A DNA stretch of 64,000 nucleotides from Deltaproteobacteria bacterium (lineage in GTDB: Bacteria > Desulfobacterota > Syntrophobacteria > Syntrophobacterales > Syntrophobacteraceae). The first letter of the stretch is position 1. Each line of letters opens with the position of its first letter. Under the pieces are notes generated by a model. The model saw only the letters and a program-made list of their open reading frames with translations. It had not been told where the DNA came from and ran no database searches. This document shows, in pieces, positions 51,808-61,145 of the stretch. The DNA is taken from the NCBI GenBank assembly GCA_012517315.1, contig JAAYVE010000055.1, positions 62,001-126,000 of the forward strand. Reading direction: 5' to 3'. The translations under genes and the position numbers were made by a program.

Positions 51808-53610
51808 CTAAAGTCCCCTGGAAAAGTAGCAGTAGAAAGTCACCCCCCCCTTGCGGCCCGGTTTTGCCATGACCTTCCCCCCGTGTTTTTCAGCAATCTC
51901 CTTGACGATGGCCAAACCCAAACCGGTCCCCTGAATGCCCCTTGCCGTCTCGTTTCGTTGAAACACACCAAAAATCTTCTCGCAATCTACGTCTCGGATC
52001 CCGACACCGTCATCGGTCACGGAGAAGATGTGGAAATCTTCGTCCTGTTCGTAGCCGATCCTCACCTCGCTCAGATCGGGGCCTCCATATTTGAGAGCGT
52101 TGTCCACAAGGTTCCTCAGAACGCGCAAAAGAGACATCCGGTCTGCCCGAATGGAGGGAGTGCTGTCGGGCTGAACCCAGTCGATCCCACGGACACTGAG
52201 CAAAGCGTCGAATTCGTCCCGCACCATCCTAATGACCTCGATGGGCTTGAATTCCTCATAGTGTACCGGGATTTCCTTTGTCTTGATGTACTCATTGATC
52301 TCCTCAATCAACCCGACGGCCTGTTCTGAAGCCTTCAGGATCTGCTCGCAGTACCTGCGTCCCTTTTCGTCCAACACATGAGCGTACTGCCTGTGCAGAA
52401 GTCTCACGAGGCCGTTGATGCCGATGATGGGGCTCTTCAAGTCATGGGACACGGAGTATGCGAACAGTTTGATCTTTTCAGCATTGTTCCTCACTTCCTG
52501 TTCCATCAACTTGTGTTCGGTGATGTCCCGAATGGATTCGATGGCGCCGATGATCCTGCCGCTATCATCGAGGAGAGGAGACGCCATGATCCACAGGTAT
52601 GCTCCCTCTCCGAGATAGGTCTGAGGAACGAATGCCTCGGCGTAGATCGTGTTTCCCTTCTTCCTGATGAAGTCATAGGCATGGGGAAAATCGATCTCCC
52701 CACAGAAAACCAGGTCGATGAGCATGGGCCGGCTGTCTCCGTAGAACGGAACGGCATAGGCATGGTTGCCCTTCCCCAGAATGTCCTCTTTCGGAACCCC
52801 CGTCATGATCTCAATGGCCCTGTTCCAAGCGATCACTTTTCGGTCCTCATCGATGACCAGCGTCGCATCGGGGAGAAACTCGATGATCCCGAGGAGCTTC
52901 TGGTGGGCAACCTTCAATTCCTCCTCCGCCTTCTTTCGCTGGGTGATGTTGCGGGCAATGCCCTCCACGGCGACAATATTGCCCTCTTCGTCGTAGATCG
53001 GTGCCGTGTGCTCCTCGGTCCAGATGATGGTGCCATCCTCACGCACCCAACGAAGCTCAGGCAAGCACAAGGCCGGAACCCCCTCTTGAAATGTTCTTGC
53101 ACGGAACACGCACTCCAGCAGGGGGGTGTCCTCAGGATGAACCAGCTTGAAGGGAAGATCCGGGTCGGCGTAGTATTCATCGGGGGTACAACCGGTGATG
53201 CGCTGTACGGAGGGACTTATGAAAGTAAAGCGACGGCGGGGGATGAATTCAAAACGATAGACGATGTCCGGGGCATTCTCGGCCAGGCGCCTGTAACGCT
53301 CCTCGCTTTTCCGCAAAGCCTCTTCAGCCCTGCGCCGCTCCGAAATTTCCTGCTGGAGTTTGTGGTTCGCATACTCCAGTTCGGCCGTACGCTCGGCAAC
53401 GATGTTCTCGAGGTAAGCCTGGTTCCGCCTCAGCTCATCTTCGAGTTCCCTTGTGGAGGCGGGGTGCGGCATGAAGGAGACGTCACGGAGTCCCCCCCCA
53501 CGCTGAGAGGCCGACTGCCTCTCCTCCATCCGGGCGATGTGCAAGCGAAGAACTTCCAGTTCCCGTAACAGCTCCTCCTTGCTTTTCTCTGTGTCTTTCA
53601 TCCGTTCCAT
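51808..53610 (-). CDS. PAS-domain sensor histidine kinase
   Basis: 600-residue cytosolic kinase. N-terminal coiled coil (RNQAYLENIVAERTAELEYA), then PAS ~100-225 (YRFEFIPRRRFTFISPSVQ) and PAS ~230-345 (GIIEFLPDATLVIDEDRKV), each with a PAC segment, HisKA His in SHDLKSPIIGINGLVRLL, HATPase with VDNALKYGG, TDDGVGI and GIQGTGLGLAIVKEIAEKHGG. No receiver domain and no adjacent response regulator. The start is 53610 or 53601. It is downstream of the L,D-transpeptidase gene, three bases away, so likely in one operon. Confidence 0.9.
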   Translation of the reverse strand: MERMKDTEKSKEELLRELEVLRLHIARMEERQSASQRGGGLRDVSFMPHPASTRELEDELRRNQAYLENIVAERTAELEYANHKLQQEISERRRAEEALRKSEERYRRLAENAPDIVYRFEFIPRRRFTFISPSVQRITGCTPDEYYADPDLPFKLVHPEDTPLLECVFRARTFQEGVPALCLPELRWVREDGTIIWTEEHTAPIYDEEGNIVAVEGIARNITQRKKAEEELKVAHQKLLGIIEFLPDATLVIDEDRKVIAWNRAIEIMTGVPKEDILGKGNHAYAVPFYGDSRPMLIDLVFCGEIDFPHAYDFIRKKGNTIYAEAFVPQTYLGEGAYLWIMASPLLDDSGRIIGAIESIRDITEHKLMEQEVRNNAEKIKLFAYSVSHDLKSPIIGINGLVRLLHRQYAHVLDEKGRRYCEQILKASEQAVGLIEEINEYIKTKEIPVHYEEFKPIEVIRMVRDEFDALLSVRGIDWVQPDSTPSIRADRMSLLRVLRNLVDNALKYGGPDLSEVRIGYEQDEDFHIFSVTDDGVGIRDVDCEKIFGVFQRNETARGIQGTGLGLAIVKEIAEKHGGKVMAKPGRKGGVTFYCYFSRGL

Positions 53611-53613
53611 CCC

Positions 53614-54432
53614 TTAGGGAGAAGCGGCTCTCAAAGGCTTGGACAGCAGTCTACGCAGATCTTCCAGGGATTCGGTGATGACCACAACAGTCTGTGTGTC
53701 GCTCCAGTGGAAAAGCTCCTCGGCCGCCTCCACAGGAAGGATCAGGCAACCGTGTGAACAATAAGGCCCCGTGAGATATCCCGCGTGAATCCAGACCGCG
53801 TCGTAAACCCTCAGGGCCCAGGGCATCCATGCAGGTTCTCCGAAATCGTTGCGGTAACTGCGGGAATACTTGTCCGCCTCCTTTTCCAGGACTCTGAACA
53901 CCCCGGCCTCAGTGGCTTCCCCAGGCTTTCCCAACCCCACGTGGGACCCGCCCACGCGCTTCCCGCGCGCATACCACCCCAGGAAGGGAATATCCTTCAC
54001 CACCACGATGGACCTCGGCAAATGGGAGAGGTTCGGGAGCACGTCGGGCAGAGGGTTCCAGTCACGAAACGCCCTGAAATCGTTGGGAACCTGGAGAGGC
54101 CGCCCATCCCGGATGTCCCCCGTGATGCTGAAATCAGCCTTGGTATTCAATCTGGCCAAAATCTTCACACATTGGGAGCGGTCAAGGGTTGGATCCAACT
54201 TCTCCCAACGGAGGAATTCCTCCTCCTTGAACACCCGCCTCGTCCACCCATGATCGGTAATCCTCTCCGGCACCGGTGGCCGCTGCAACTCTTCATCCGG
54301 CAGGCCGGCCTTCTCTTCCTGCGCTGCAGGATGAACCCGCCCAGACCCCTTGGACTCCATCAACGGTGCGCATCCGAGAAGCACCAGACAGATGAGCATT
54401 GCTCCCATGGCAGTAAAACCACGTCGTCCCAT
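53614..54432 (-). CDS. L,D-transpeptidase (YkuD) lipoprotein
   Basis: 272 residues. Lipoprotein signal (GAMLICLVLLGCAPLM, lipobox LLGC). The YkuD domain carries the catalytic cysteine motif GPYCSHGCLILP and upstream His in AVWIHAGYLTG; this cross-links or anchors to peptidoglycan in the periplasm. ATG 54432 follows AAGGAG by about 12 bases; the frame is open to 54501. It precedes the PAS kinase gene. Confidence 0.88.
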   Translation of the reverse strand: MGRRGFTAMGAMLICLVLLGCAPLMESKGSGRVHPAAQEEKAGLPDEELQRPPVPERITDHGWTRRVFKEEEFLRWEKLDPTLDRSQCVKILARLNTKADFSITGDIRDGRPLQVPNDFRAFRDWNPLPDVLPNLSHLPRSIVVVKDIPFLGWYARGKRVGGSHVGLGKPGEATEAGVFRVLEKEADKYSRSYRNDFGEPAWMPWALRVYDAVWIHAGYLTGPYCSHGCLILPVEAAEELFHWSDTQTVVVITESLEDLRRLLSKPLRAASP

Positions 54433-54808
54433 CAGGTCGCTCTCTCCTTTGCTCTGCAAGCCTGGAACACGGTCCTGCCACGGATCGCGGCAGGACAGCA
54501 CCCTTCATGGCTCAAATTGAAGGCTTTGTCCACTCCATTGTTTCTTCGCACGGGGGGAAAAGACCTTCTTGATTCTCCTCCCGGAACCCGGCTACAGCGC
54601 TCATGCTCTGGATTGACGCCATGCGTCCGACATGCTAGAAGTCCGCATCAAGATGCACTTTGAAACACCGTTGACAGTCCAAACGGTGTTTTCGGCGCCC
54701 CCATCGCTTTCGGCGCAAACGCGTCTTCCGGCAGTCGGAATCTTCGATTTACGCGAAGCAATCCCTTCCCCTTTGTTTGATTTTGACAACCGCCGATGGA
54801 GGACCGTC
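54433..54808. other. Divergent intergenic region
   Basis: About 375 bases between divergent genes. An imperfect inverted sequence CCGTTGACAGTCCAAACGG lies near 54668-54686 and contains a TTGACA, but no -10 partner at a standard distance was found. Confidence 0.35.
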
Positions 54809-55381
54809 ATGTGGAGAAAAGGAACGAAGGCCTTGCTGGTTTGGTCCGCAGCAACCCTGGTCATCTTTTGTGGACTGCCTTCCGCTCACGGAAAGCGCCT
54901 CCGCCTTCTTGATACAAGAAACGAGTATGGCGGCAGAACCCACGAGGAAACCTATTCCGCCCAAGATGGGGAGCACCGCGAAGGAATCCTTCGCATTGTT
55001 TTCCATCGTGATGCAAAAGGATTGGTCAAACAGACGGATACGCACTTCCTCCACGAACATGCGCAGGCCCATCACATCATTCTCAGGAGGCAATTTTACT
55101 CTCATGCCCCCCAGCGCAAGCCGGTGTTGACAAGGGTCGAATTCTATTACACGCCCCGTTTCTCCGACTCGCAAGGCATACACAGGTGCGAAAGACACTA
55201 TGATGAGGAGGGAAAGGAGAGCAGGGCCGATTTCCATTTCACGAGTGAATGGGAGAAAAGAAAAAACTACGCAAAACTTGAAGTCTATTATGACGACAAG
55301 GGGGAGATCACCAAACAGGTTTACGTGGACTCCATGGGAAGAATCATTGCCTCCGAAGACCGGGACGGGAACCCCCTCTGA
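54809..55381 (+). CDS. Exported hypothetical protein (190 aa)
   Basis: 190 residues. Signal peptide (TKALLVWSAATLVIFCGLPSAHG), then a basic, Tyr-rich beta domain (RRQFYSHAPQRKPVLTRVEFYY, LEVYYDDKGEITKQVYVDSMG) with short YD/GR repeats like those of RHS or secreted YD proteins. GGAGG six bases before ATG 54809. Function unknown. Confidence 0.6.
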   Translation: MWRKGTKALLVWSAATLVIFCGLPSAHGKRLRLLDTRNEYGGRTHEETYSAQDGEHREGILRIVFHRDAKGLVKQTDTHFLHEHAQAHHIILRRQFYSHAPQRKPVLTRVEFYYTPRFSDSQGIHRCERHYDEEGKESRADFHFTSEWEKRKNYAKLEVYYDDKGEITKQVYVDSMGRIIASEDRDGNPL

Positions 55382-55477
55382 CCGCTGCACTGGCTCTGGC
55401 AGTGAAAAGGGTGAAAGGGGCACCCGCCGCTTCCTGATTTCCCGTCCAGCCCGAGAGGCACTTTTCTATCCTCTTTT

Positions 55478-55915
55478 TCAACGCGGGCCAAATATCCCTT
55501 CCTCGCTGTCCTCTTCTTCAACGTCCTGCGGGAGTCGACCCGGATGGGATGGCGGTCTGGTTTTCCTGGACCTGGTTCGGGGAGCTGTTGAAGCCTTTGG
55601 CTGCTCACTGTGGACCGAGGCCATGCTCACCGGCACTCTCACGATGTCATTTTTCTTGAGGCGCCAAGGGTCCAGGGAAGGGTTGTGTTCGGCCAGTCGG
55701 CGCCAGTGACTCTCTTTCCCCGAATACCATCGGGCAATGCTGGCCATGTTCTCGCCGGCCATCACCCTATGGAAAATGAATTCCGATTGCCGGAATGTGG
55801 GGGGCGACAGGTCGGCCTCTTTGTGGATCGCATCGTTTGAGAGAGAGCAGCCGGCCCCCAGGAGCGAAGCGACCACCAGTCCGCAGAGCAGCAGCGCGTT
55901 GATGGTTTCTCTCAT
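55478..55915 (-). CDS. LysM-domain lipoprotein
   Basis: 145 residues. Lipoprotein signal LCGLVVASLLGAGC (lipobox), then a peptidoglycan-binding LysM motif (HRVMAGENMASIARWYSG to NPSLDPWRLKKNDIVRVP), followed by a low-complexity basic-acidic tail. GAGGAAA site. It lies 19 bases downstream of the Ser/Thr kinase stop on the same strand, probably in one operon. Confidence 0.8.
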   Translation of the reverse strand: MRETINALLLCGLVVASLLGAGCSLSNDAIHKEADLSPPTFRQSEFIFHRVMAGENMASIARWYSGKESHWRRLAEHNPSLDPWRLKKNDIVRVPVSMASVHSEQPKASTAPRTRSRKTRPPSHPGRLPQDVEEEDSEEGIFGPR

Positions 55916-55934
55916 CCCATTTCCTCACCCTTTT

Positions 55935-58268
55935 TCACAGCTTTCTTTTCTTCTTTTCCGCCATCTTTTTCAGATAATTCAGGGCAATCCTATTGTCGGG
56001 ATTCATCTGCGTCGCCTCCCGGAAAAGCTCCTCCGCCTGCCTGAGGTTGTTCTTCTTCAGGTGACTGATCCCCAGGTTGGTCAACACCTCGTCCTGGTAG
56101 GGAGGTGACAGCGCCCGGCACGCTTCATAGTATGCAATAGCCGAATCATAGTTCTTCAAGATCATGTGCACATATCCGAGGTTGAAAAAGACGTCAGGAG
56201 ACTTGTCGTTGACCTCAAGGGCTTTTTCATAGTGTTCCATGGCCTGCTTGAATTGCTTTTGGAATGTGAGGAGGCGTCCAAGCTGGAAGCGGGCATCGAA
56301 ATGAAAAGGGGCGATGAGGATCGCCTCTTCCAAGAGTCTCCTGGCATTTTCAGGATCTTTGTCGAACATCTCCTTGGCTTCTGCGACCAGATGATCCGCC
56401 GAGTCCTGGTCATTCCCCCCAAGGAGAGCCTCTCGGGGCAAGGTGGAAGCAGCGGATACCCGCATTTCCCCGGGACGTTCCGCATATCCGATCCCGGGGG
56501 AGACTGAAGAAAGGGCCTGCTGGTAGGTTGTCCGCTGCGATTCCATGAGGTGTTTGCGTGCAATGGCGTTCTCAGGGTTGAGAACGAGGGCCTTCCTAAA
56601 GAACTGCTCGGCCTTCTCCGGATCGTCCTTTTTCAGGTAAATGACGGCAAGGTTTGTGAGGACCTCATCCCCGTATGCCGGTTTCAATTCCAAGCAGGAC
56701 CCGTAACTCCGGATCGCCGCGTCCAATTCCCCAATGGCCATGTAGGCGCATCCCAGATTGAAATACAGCTCCGCCGAACTTCCATTCAATCGGAGCGCTT
56801 CTTCATAGCGTTTCACTGCGCCTTGGTAGTCACGCCTGTTGTGCATAAGTTGTCCGAGTAGAAACAGGGCCTCAAAATGCTTTGAGTGGCGGGCAACCGC
56901 TTTTTCGAGCAGACTTTGGGCTCTTGCCGGGTCCCTCTCCATAGCCGCTTTGGCCTCCATGACCCAGGATTCCGCCTGCTTCAAGGCATCAGAGGAACCG
57001 GTCTCCCCCCCCGGACCCGCAGAACTTGGAGGAGTCATTCCCCCAGGTTCCCGGAAGTACTGCCACCAAAGGATTCCTCCACCTATGAGGACAAGGAAGA
57101 AGCACAACGCCGAAACCCACCCCCAGATTACCCGCCCCTTCTTTGGGACGCAGGCGTAACCGGAGCCACCTGCGCGGGAAACCAGATCCTCCCACCGAAA
57201 CGCGGCAAGCGTGGGCCGCCTGGGCGCTGCAGCGGAGTCGGCAGGAGTTTGGCAGGCAGTCTGTTCCGAGAGGCGATGAGCAGAGGGTTTCCCCCCTTCC
57301 TCGTCTCCCCCTTCGGCCAGCAACGGGACGGTGGCAGCATCCTCCCCTGACTCCGCCGGTTTCGAAGATGGCGCGGCGTCCTGTCTGTCATGGACATGAA
57401 CGTGCTCCTCGGGCTTTGCCGCCCGCAGGGCCCGAAGCATTTCCATCGGATCCTGGAATCGCTCGCCGGGATGTTTGGCCAGGGCCCTTCGAATGATGTT
57501 CGCCCAGGCTCTGGGAATGTGGATGTTGAGCACATCGGGCGGAATCGGTTCCATCTGAACGATCTTGTAGGCGAGGGTGGCGGTGTTGTCCGCCTCAAAG
57601 GGCCTCTCTCCCGTGAGGGCCTCGTAAATCACCGCCCCCAGGGAGAAAATGTCCGACCGGATATCCACTTCCTGACCGGTGATTTGTTCGGGAGACATGT
57701 AATAGGGGGTTCCGTAGACCGTTCCCGTTCTCAGCATGGAAAGGGAGGGCATTTTGGCGACGCCGAAATCCATCACCTTGACGATGCCCTGGTCGGTGAT
57801 CATGATGTTGCCGGGTTTGATGTCCCGGTGCACGATCCGCCGATCGTGAGCCGCATTCAGTGCCATGAGCACCTGTTCAAAGATCCCGGCTGCCTCCTGG
57901 ATCGTCAATATCCGGTCCTCGTTAAACACTTGCGTGAGGGTCCTGCCTTGGAGAAACTCCATGCAGACGTAATCGAAATCGCCCGTTTGGCCGTGGGCGT
58001 AGATGCTCACAATATTGGGGTGAGCAAGACAACCCGCCGCTTCGACTTCCCTCACGAGCCTCTTACGTGCTTCCTCCAGGCGAATCCGGTCTTTTTCGGG
58101 CAGAGCAGCATCCTCTTTTCCCGGGATGACCTTAATGGCCACCGTCTGAAGATGCTCAGTATCGAAGGCTTTGAAGACAAGGCTCTCTGTGCCGCCACCG
58201 AGGAACGCATCCAGCCTGAACCGATCGATGGTCTGTCCCAGGAGGCTGTCTGGGGACGCCCATTCCAT
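55935..58268 (-). CDS. Membrane Ser/Thr protein kinase with a duplicated TPR module
   Basis: 777 residues. Hanks-type kinase domain ~12-275 (FLGGGTESLVFKAFD; ATP Lys in VAIKVIP; VHRDIKPGNIMI; DFGVAK; YMSPEQ), a Pro/Ala/Asp linker, one membrane helix ~379-403 (VSALCFFLVLIGGGILWW), then TPR repeats outside. The TPR region holds two similar blocks, ~432-573 and ~624-767 (WVMEAKAAMERDPARAQ versus LVAEAKEMFDKDPENAR). A strong AGGAG site precedes the ATG at 58268. Followed by the LysM lipoprotein gene. Likely cell-envelope signalling. Confidence 0.92.
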   Translation of the reverse strand: MEWASPDSLLGQTIDRFRLDAFLGGGTESLVFKAFDTEHLQTVAIKVIPGKEDAALPEKDRIRLEEARKRLVREVEAAGCLAHPNIVSIYAHGQTGDFDYVCMEFLQGRTLTQVFNEDRILTIQEAAGIFEQVLMALNAAHDRRIVHRDIKPGNIMITDQGIVKVMDFGVAKMPSLSMLRTGTVYGTPYYMSPEQITGQEVDIRSDIFSLGAVIYEALTGERPFEADNTATLAYKIVQMEPIPPDVLNIHIPRAWANIIRRALAKHPGERFQDPMEMLRALRAAKPEEHVHVHDRQDAAPSSKPAESGEDAATVPLLAEGGDEEGGKPSAHRLSEQTACQTPADSAAAPRRPTLAAFRWEDLVSRAGGSGYACVPKKGRVIWGWVSALCFFLVLIGGGILWWQYFREPGGMTPPSSAGPGGETGSSDALKQAESWVMEAKAAMERDPARAQSLLEKAVARHSKHFEALFLLGQLMHNRRDYQGAVKRYEEALRLNGSSAELYFNLGCAYMAIGELDAAIRSYGSCLELKPAYGDEVLTNLAVIYLKKDDPEKAEQFFRKALVLNPENAIARKHLMESQRTTYQQALSSVSPGIGYAERPGEMRVSAASTLPREALLGGNDQDSADHLVAEAKEMFDKDPENARRLLEEAILIAPFHFDARFQLGRLLTFQKQFKQAMEHYEKALEVNDKSPDVFFNLGYVHMILKNYDSAIAYYEACRALSPPYQDEVLTNLGISHLKKNNLRQAEELFREATQMNPDNRIALNYLKKMAEKKKRKL

Positions 58269-58541
58269 GGCATCTCCTTGCGGTGACGGGAGAGACTGAG
58301 AGAACCTCGTGTCCGGTCACCACCCATGGGATTTCCCGTTGCACTGCCGGGCGCCTGTACCATGAGACATCAGATCGAACTGGAGGGAACTGGCAAAACG
58401 GGCCCAAAGGCGGCATTTTCATGCATAACGACTCGTTAAGAGTCATCTAACTCATTTGTGCGTGGGGAGCAACCGGCAAGTTGCGTAGGTATGGGCACGA
58501 ACCGCCCTCTTACCATTTGTGCATTCCAGGCTCCGCTTCCT

Positions 58542-59609
58542 TCAACGCCTCGAGGTCAGGAAGAAATGCGCCAGGCCATCCACCACCCGCTCCATGAAGG
58601 CATAATCCAGCTTTTCCATTGTATCACCCCGGGTGTGGTAATAAGGATTCCTGTAGAAAGCCGAATCGGTGATCATGACGGCGGGGTACCCATGATCCCA
58701 GAAGGAGACGTGATCACTCAGACGAACGGAAGGCAGCAGCCAACCATTGAAGGGAACGGCCAAGGCTACCGCAGGCAGGGAAGCCTTTTGCCGGAAGGCA
58801 TGCAGGAGACCGTGTGTGAGACCCCTGGATGCCAAATTCCCCACAATCCCGATGAAATCCCCCCGTTTGGGATAGTTGAGGAACATGAGGGGAAAAGGAT
58901 AACTCTGACAGCCAGGTTCATGACAGGTGTACCCCACCATTTCAAGGCAGACCATTCCGTCAATCCGAACCCCTCCTCTCTTGGCATCGGCCGCGTGAAT
59001 CCTGCTTCCCATTCCCTCGGTCATGAAGACGGGTGGCTCCTCAAGGGCAAAGGATACGAACGTCAAGGCAAGATCCGCCCGTTCCGCCCCTTGGAGAGAG
59101 GCAAGGCGCCTGGCCAGTTCGAGCTGCACCGCAATGGCACTTGCGTTATCGTCCGCTCCCACCGTGCCTTCCAGCGAATCGTAATGGGCTCCGACCACAT
59201 AGTGGAGAGTCGGGCTGGCACTCAGCTCGATCCGCCCGATGACGTTGGCGACCTCCATTCCATCCCATTCGTAATGGCGCAACTGCACAGGGATTCCTGC
59301 ATCCTCGTAGACTTGGCGCACATAATCCCTTGCACTGGCCAGACTCTTCGGGAAACGAACGCTCCGCTCTCCGATACGCACCGTCAACTGTTCCACGTGC
59401 CTGCGGAGCTTCTCCTGGACACGCCCCATTTCCACCATTTTCGATTCCTCCCCACTTGTCGCAATGCCAACCGGAGTTCGATGCAGGGCATGAACCGCGA
59501 CCAAAAGGCAGAAGGTCGACAACGTGAATTTCAAAGGCCACCTGGAAAATCCATTTTTCCCCGTTGCACAACGGTCTTCAGGCTTTAACTTCCCGTTGGA
59601 CCGCAGCAT
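58542..59609 (-). CDS. M28-family zinc aminopeptidase
   Basis: 355 residues with an N-terminal hydrophobic segment (LKFTLSTFCLLVAVHALH) that may be a signal or anchor. The M28 core reads YVVGAHYDSLEGTVGADDNASA (first zinc ligands His and Asp), ALEEPPVFM, LEMVGYT and SDHVSFWDHGYPAVMITDS, all expected ligand positions. A peptidase of the bacterial aminopeptidase S type, periplasmic or exported. ATG 59609 is used because the frame beyond 59651 runs into the divergent photolyase start. Confidence 0.85.
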   Translation of the reverse strand: MLRSNGKLKPEDRCATGKNGFSRWPLKFTLSTFCLLVAVHALHRTPVGIATSGEESKMVEMGRVQEKLRRHVEQLTVRIGERSVRFPKSLASARDYVRQVYEDAGIPVQLRHYEWDGMEVANVIGRIELSASPTLHYVVGAHYDSLEGTVGADDNASAIAVQLELARRLASLQGAERADLALTFVSFALEEPPVFMTEGMGSRIHAADAKRGGVRIDGMVCLEMVGYTCHEPGCQSYPFPLMFLNYPKRGDFIGIVGNLASRGLTHGLLHAFRQKASLPAVALAVPFNGWLLPSVRLSDHVSFWDHGYPAVMITDSAFYRNPYYHTRGDTMEKLDYAFMERVVDGLAHFFLTSRR

Positions 59610-59651
59610 GATTGGGCGGAGCAGCAATTCAACGATTATACGGAGTCGCCC

Positions 59652-61118
59652 GTGATCACACAAGTACCACATATCAGAATCCGGTCCGTGAACGAGGCAC
59701 AGGTCAACACCAACGGTGCGTTCGTGTTGTATTGGATGATCGCCTTTCGAAGGATCCAGTGGAATTTCAGCCTACAGCGCGCGGCGGAATGGGCTTTGGG
59801 GCTGGGAAAGCCCCTTTTGATTCTGGAAGCCCTTCGATGCGACTACCCCTGGGCGAGCGACCGCCTTCACCGATTCGTCCTCCAGGGAATGGAAGAAAAC
59901 GCCAAGCGCCTTGAAGACCGTCCCGTTCTCTATTTTCCCTTTGTGGAACGGGAAAAGGGACAGGGGAAAGGGCTCCTGGAGGCTCTGTCGACCCTTGCCT
60001 GCGTCGTGGTCACGGATGATTACCCGGCCTTTTTCCTTCCCAGAATGGTCGCAACCGCAGGCAGGAAGCTTCCCGTCAAGCTGGAGGCGGTGGATTCCAA
60101 CGGATTGCTTCCCCTTCGCGCAGCGGACCATGTCTTCTATTCGGCCTTCCTTCTTCGCCAGTTCCTTCACAGGGAACTGCCCAACCATCTGGTGGAGTTT
60201 CCCCTCGAAGATCCACTGGCCCATTTGCAGGTGCCCCCTCTTCATAGACTGCCAAAAGAGGTCCTCCAAAAATGGCCTCCCTCGACGGAAGACCTCCCAT
60301 CTCTTCTTGCCGGGGCCTTGACCGGCCTTCCCATCGACCATTCGGTGGGGAATGCTCCTGTAACGGGGGGAAGCCGGGCCGGTGAAGAGACCCTCCGCTC
60401 ATTCGTAGAGGAAAAAGTACCCCTTTACCACACGGGGCGGAACCACCCCGACGAAAAGGCAACCAGCGGCCTTTCTCCATACCTCCACTTCGGTCACGTT
60501 TCCGTGCACCAAGTTTTCTCGGAATTGGCCCGGGCCGAAGGCTGGTCCATTGAGAAACTGGCTTCCAAAGGGGGAGGACGACGAGAAGGCTGGTGGGGCA
60601 TGTCCCCGGGAGCGGAGGCATTTCTCGATGAACTGGTCACTTGGAGGGAATTGGGGTTCAACCTGTGCTCCAGGCAAGATGATTACGACCGTCTCCATTC
60701 CCTTCCCCCATGGGCATTGGATGACCTCCTGCAACACGCTGCGGACCCGCGCCCATACCTATACTCCCTAGAGGAGTTCGAAGGAGCCCAGACGCACGAT
60801 CCCCTGTGGAACGCCGCCCAGATCCAACTGGTGCGCGAAGGCCGCATCCACAACTATCTGCGCATGCTGTGGGGAAAGAAGATCCTCCATTGGTCCGCAT
60901 CACCGCAGGAGGCCCTGGAAATCATGATCGAACTCAACAACAAGTACGCCCTCGACGGACGAGACCCCAACTCATACACCGGGATCATGTGGATCCTGGG
61001 AAGATATGACAGACCCTGGGCCCCTTCTCGTCCCGTCTTCGGCAGAGTCCGTTACATGAGTTCCAGGAACACCTTGAGAAAGCTGAAAGTCGCTGAGTAC
61101 CTGAAGAAATACCGGTGA
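59652..61118 (+). CDS. Class II CPD photolyase
   Basis: 488-residue FAD enzyme that repairs UV cyclobutane pyrimidine dimers using light. The N-terminus (VLYWMIAFRRIQWNFSLQRA) and the FAD-binding C-terminal region with WRELGFNLCSRQDDYD, EFEGAQTHDPLWNAAQIQLV and HNYLRMLWGKKILHW are those of class II photolyases. GTG start at 59652 with GGAG six bases upstream. Divergent from the M28 peptidase. Confidence 0.88.
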   Translation: MITQVPHIRIRSVNEAQVNTNGAFVLYWMIAFRRIQWNFSLQRAAEWALGLGKPLLILEALRCDYPWASDRLHRFVLQGMEENAKRLEDRPVLYFPFVEREKGQGKGLLEALSTLACVVVTDDYPAFFLPRMVATAGRKLPVKLEAVDSNGLLPLRAADHVFYSAFLLRQFLHRELPNHLVEFPLEDPLAHLQVPPLHRLPKEVLQKWPPSTEDLPSLLAGALTGLPIDHSVGNAPVTGGSRAGEETLRSFVEEKVPLYHTGRNHPDEKATSGLSPYLHFGHVSVHQVFSELARAEGWSIEKLASKGGGRREGWWGMSPGAEAFLDELVTWRELGFNLCSRQDDYDRLHSLPPWALDDLLQHAADPRPYLYSLEEFEGAQTHDPLWNAAQIQLVREGRIHNYLRMLWGKKILHWSASPQEALEIMIELNNKYALDGRDPNSYTGIMWILGRYDRPWAPSRPVFGRVRYMSSRNTLRKLKVAEYLKKYR

Positions 61119-61145
61119 GGCGGCAACCTCCCCCTGCCGAAACGC

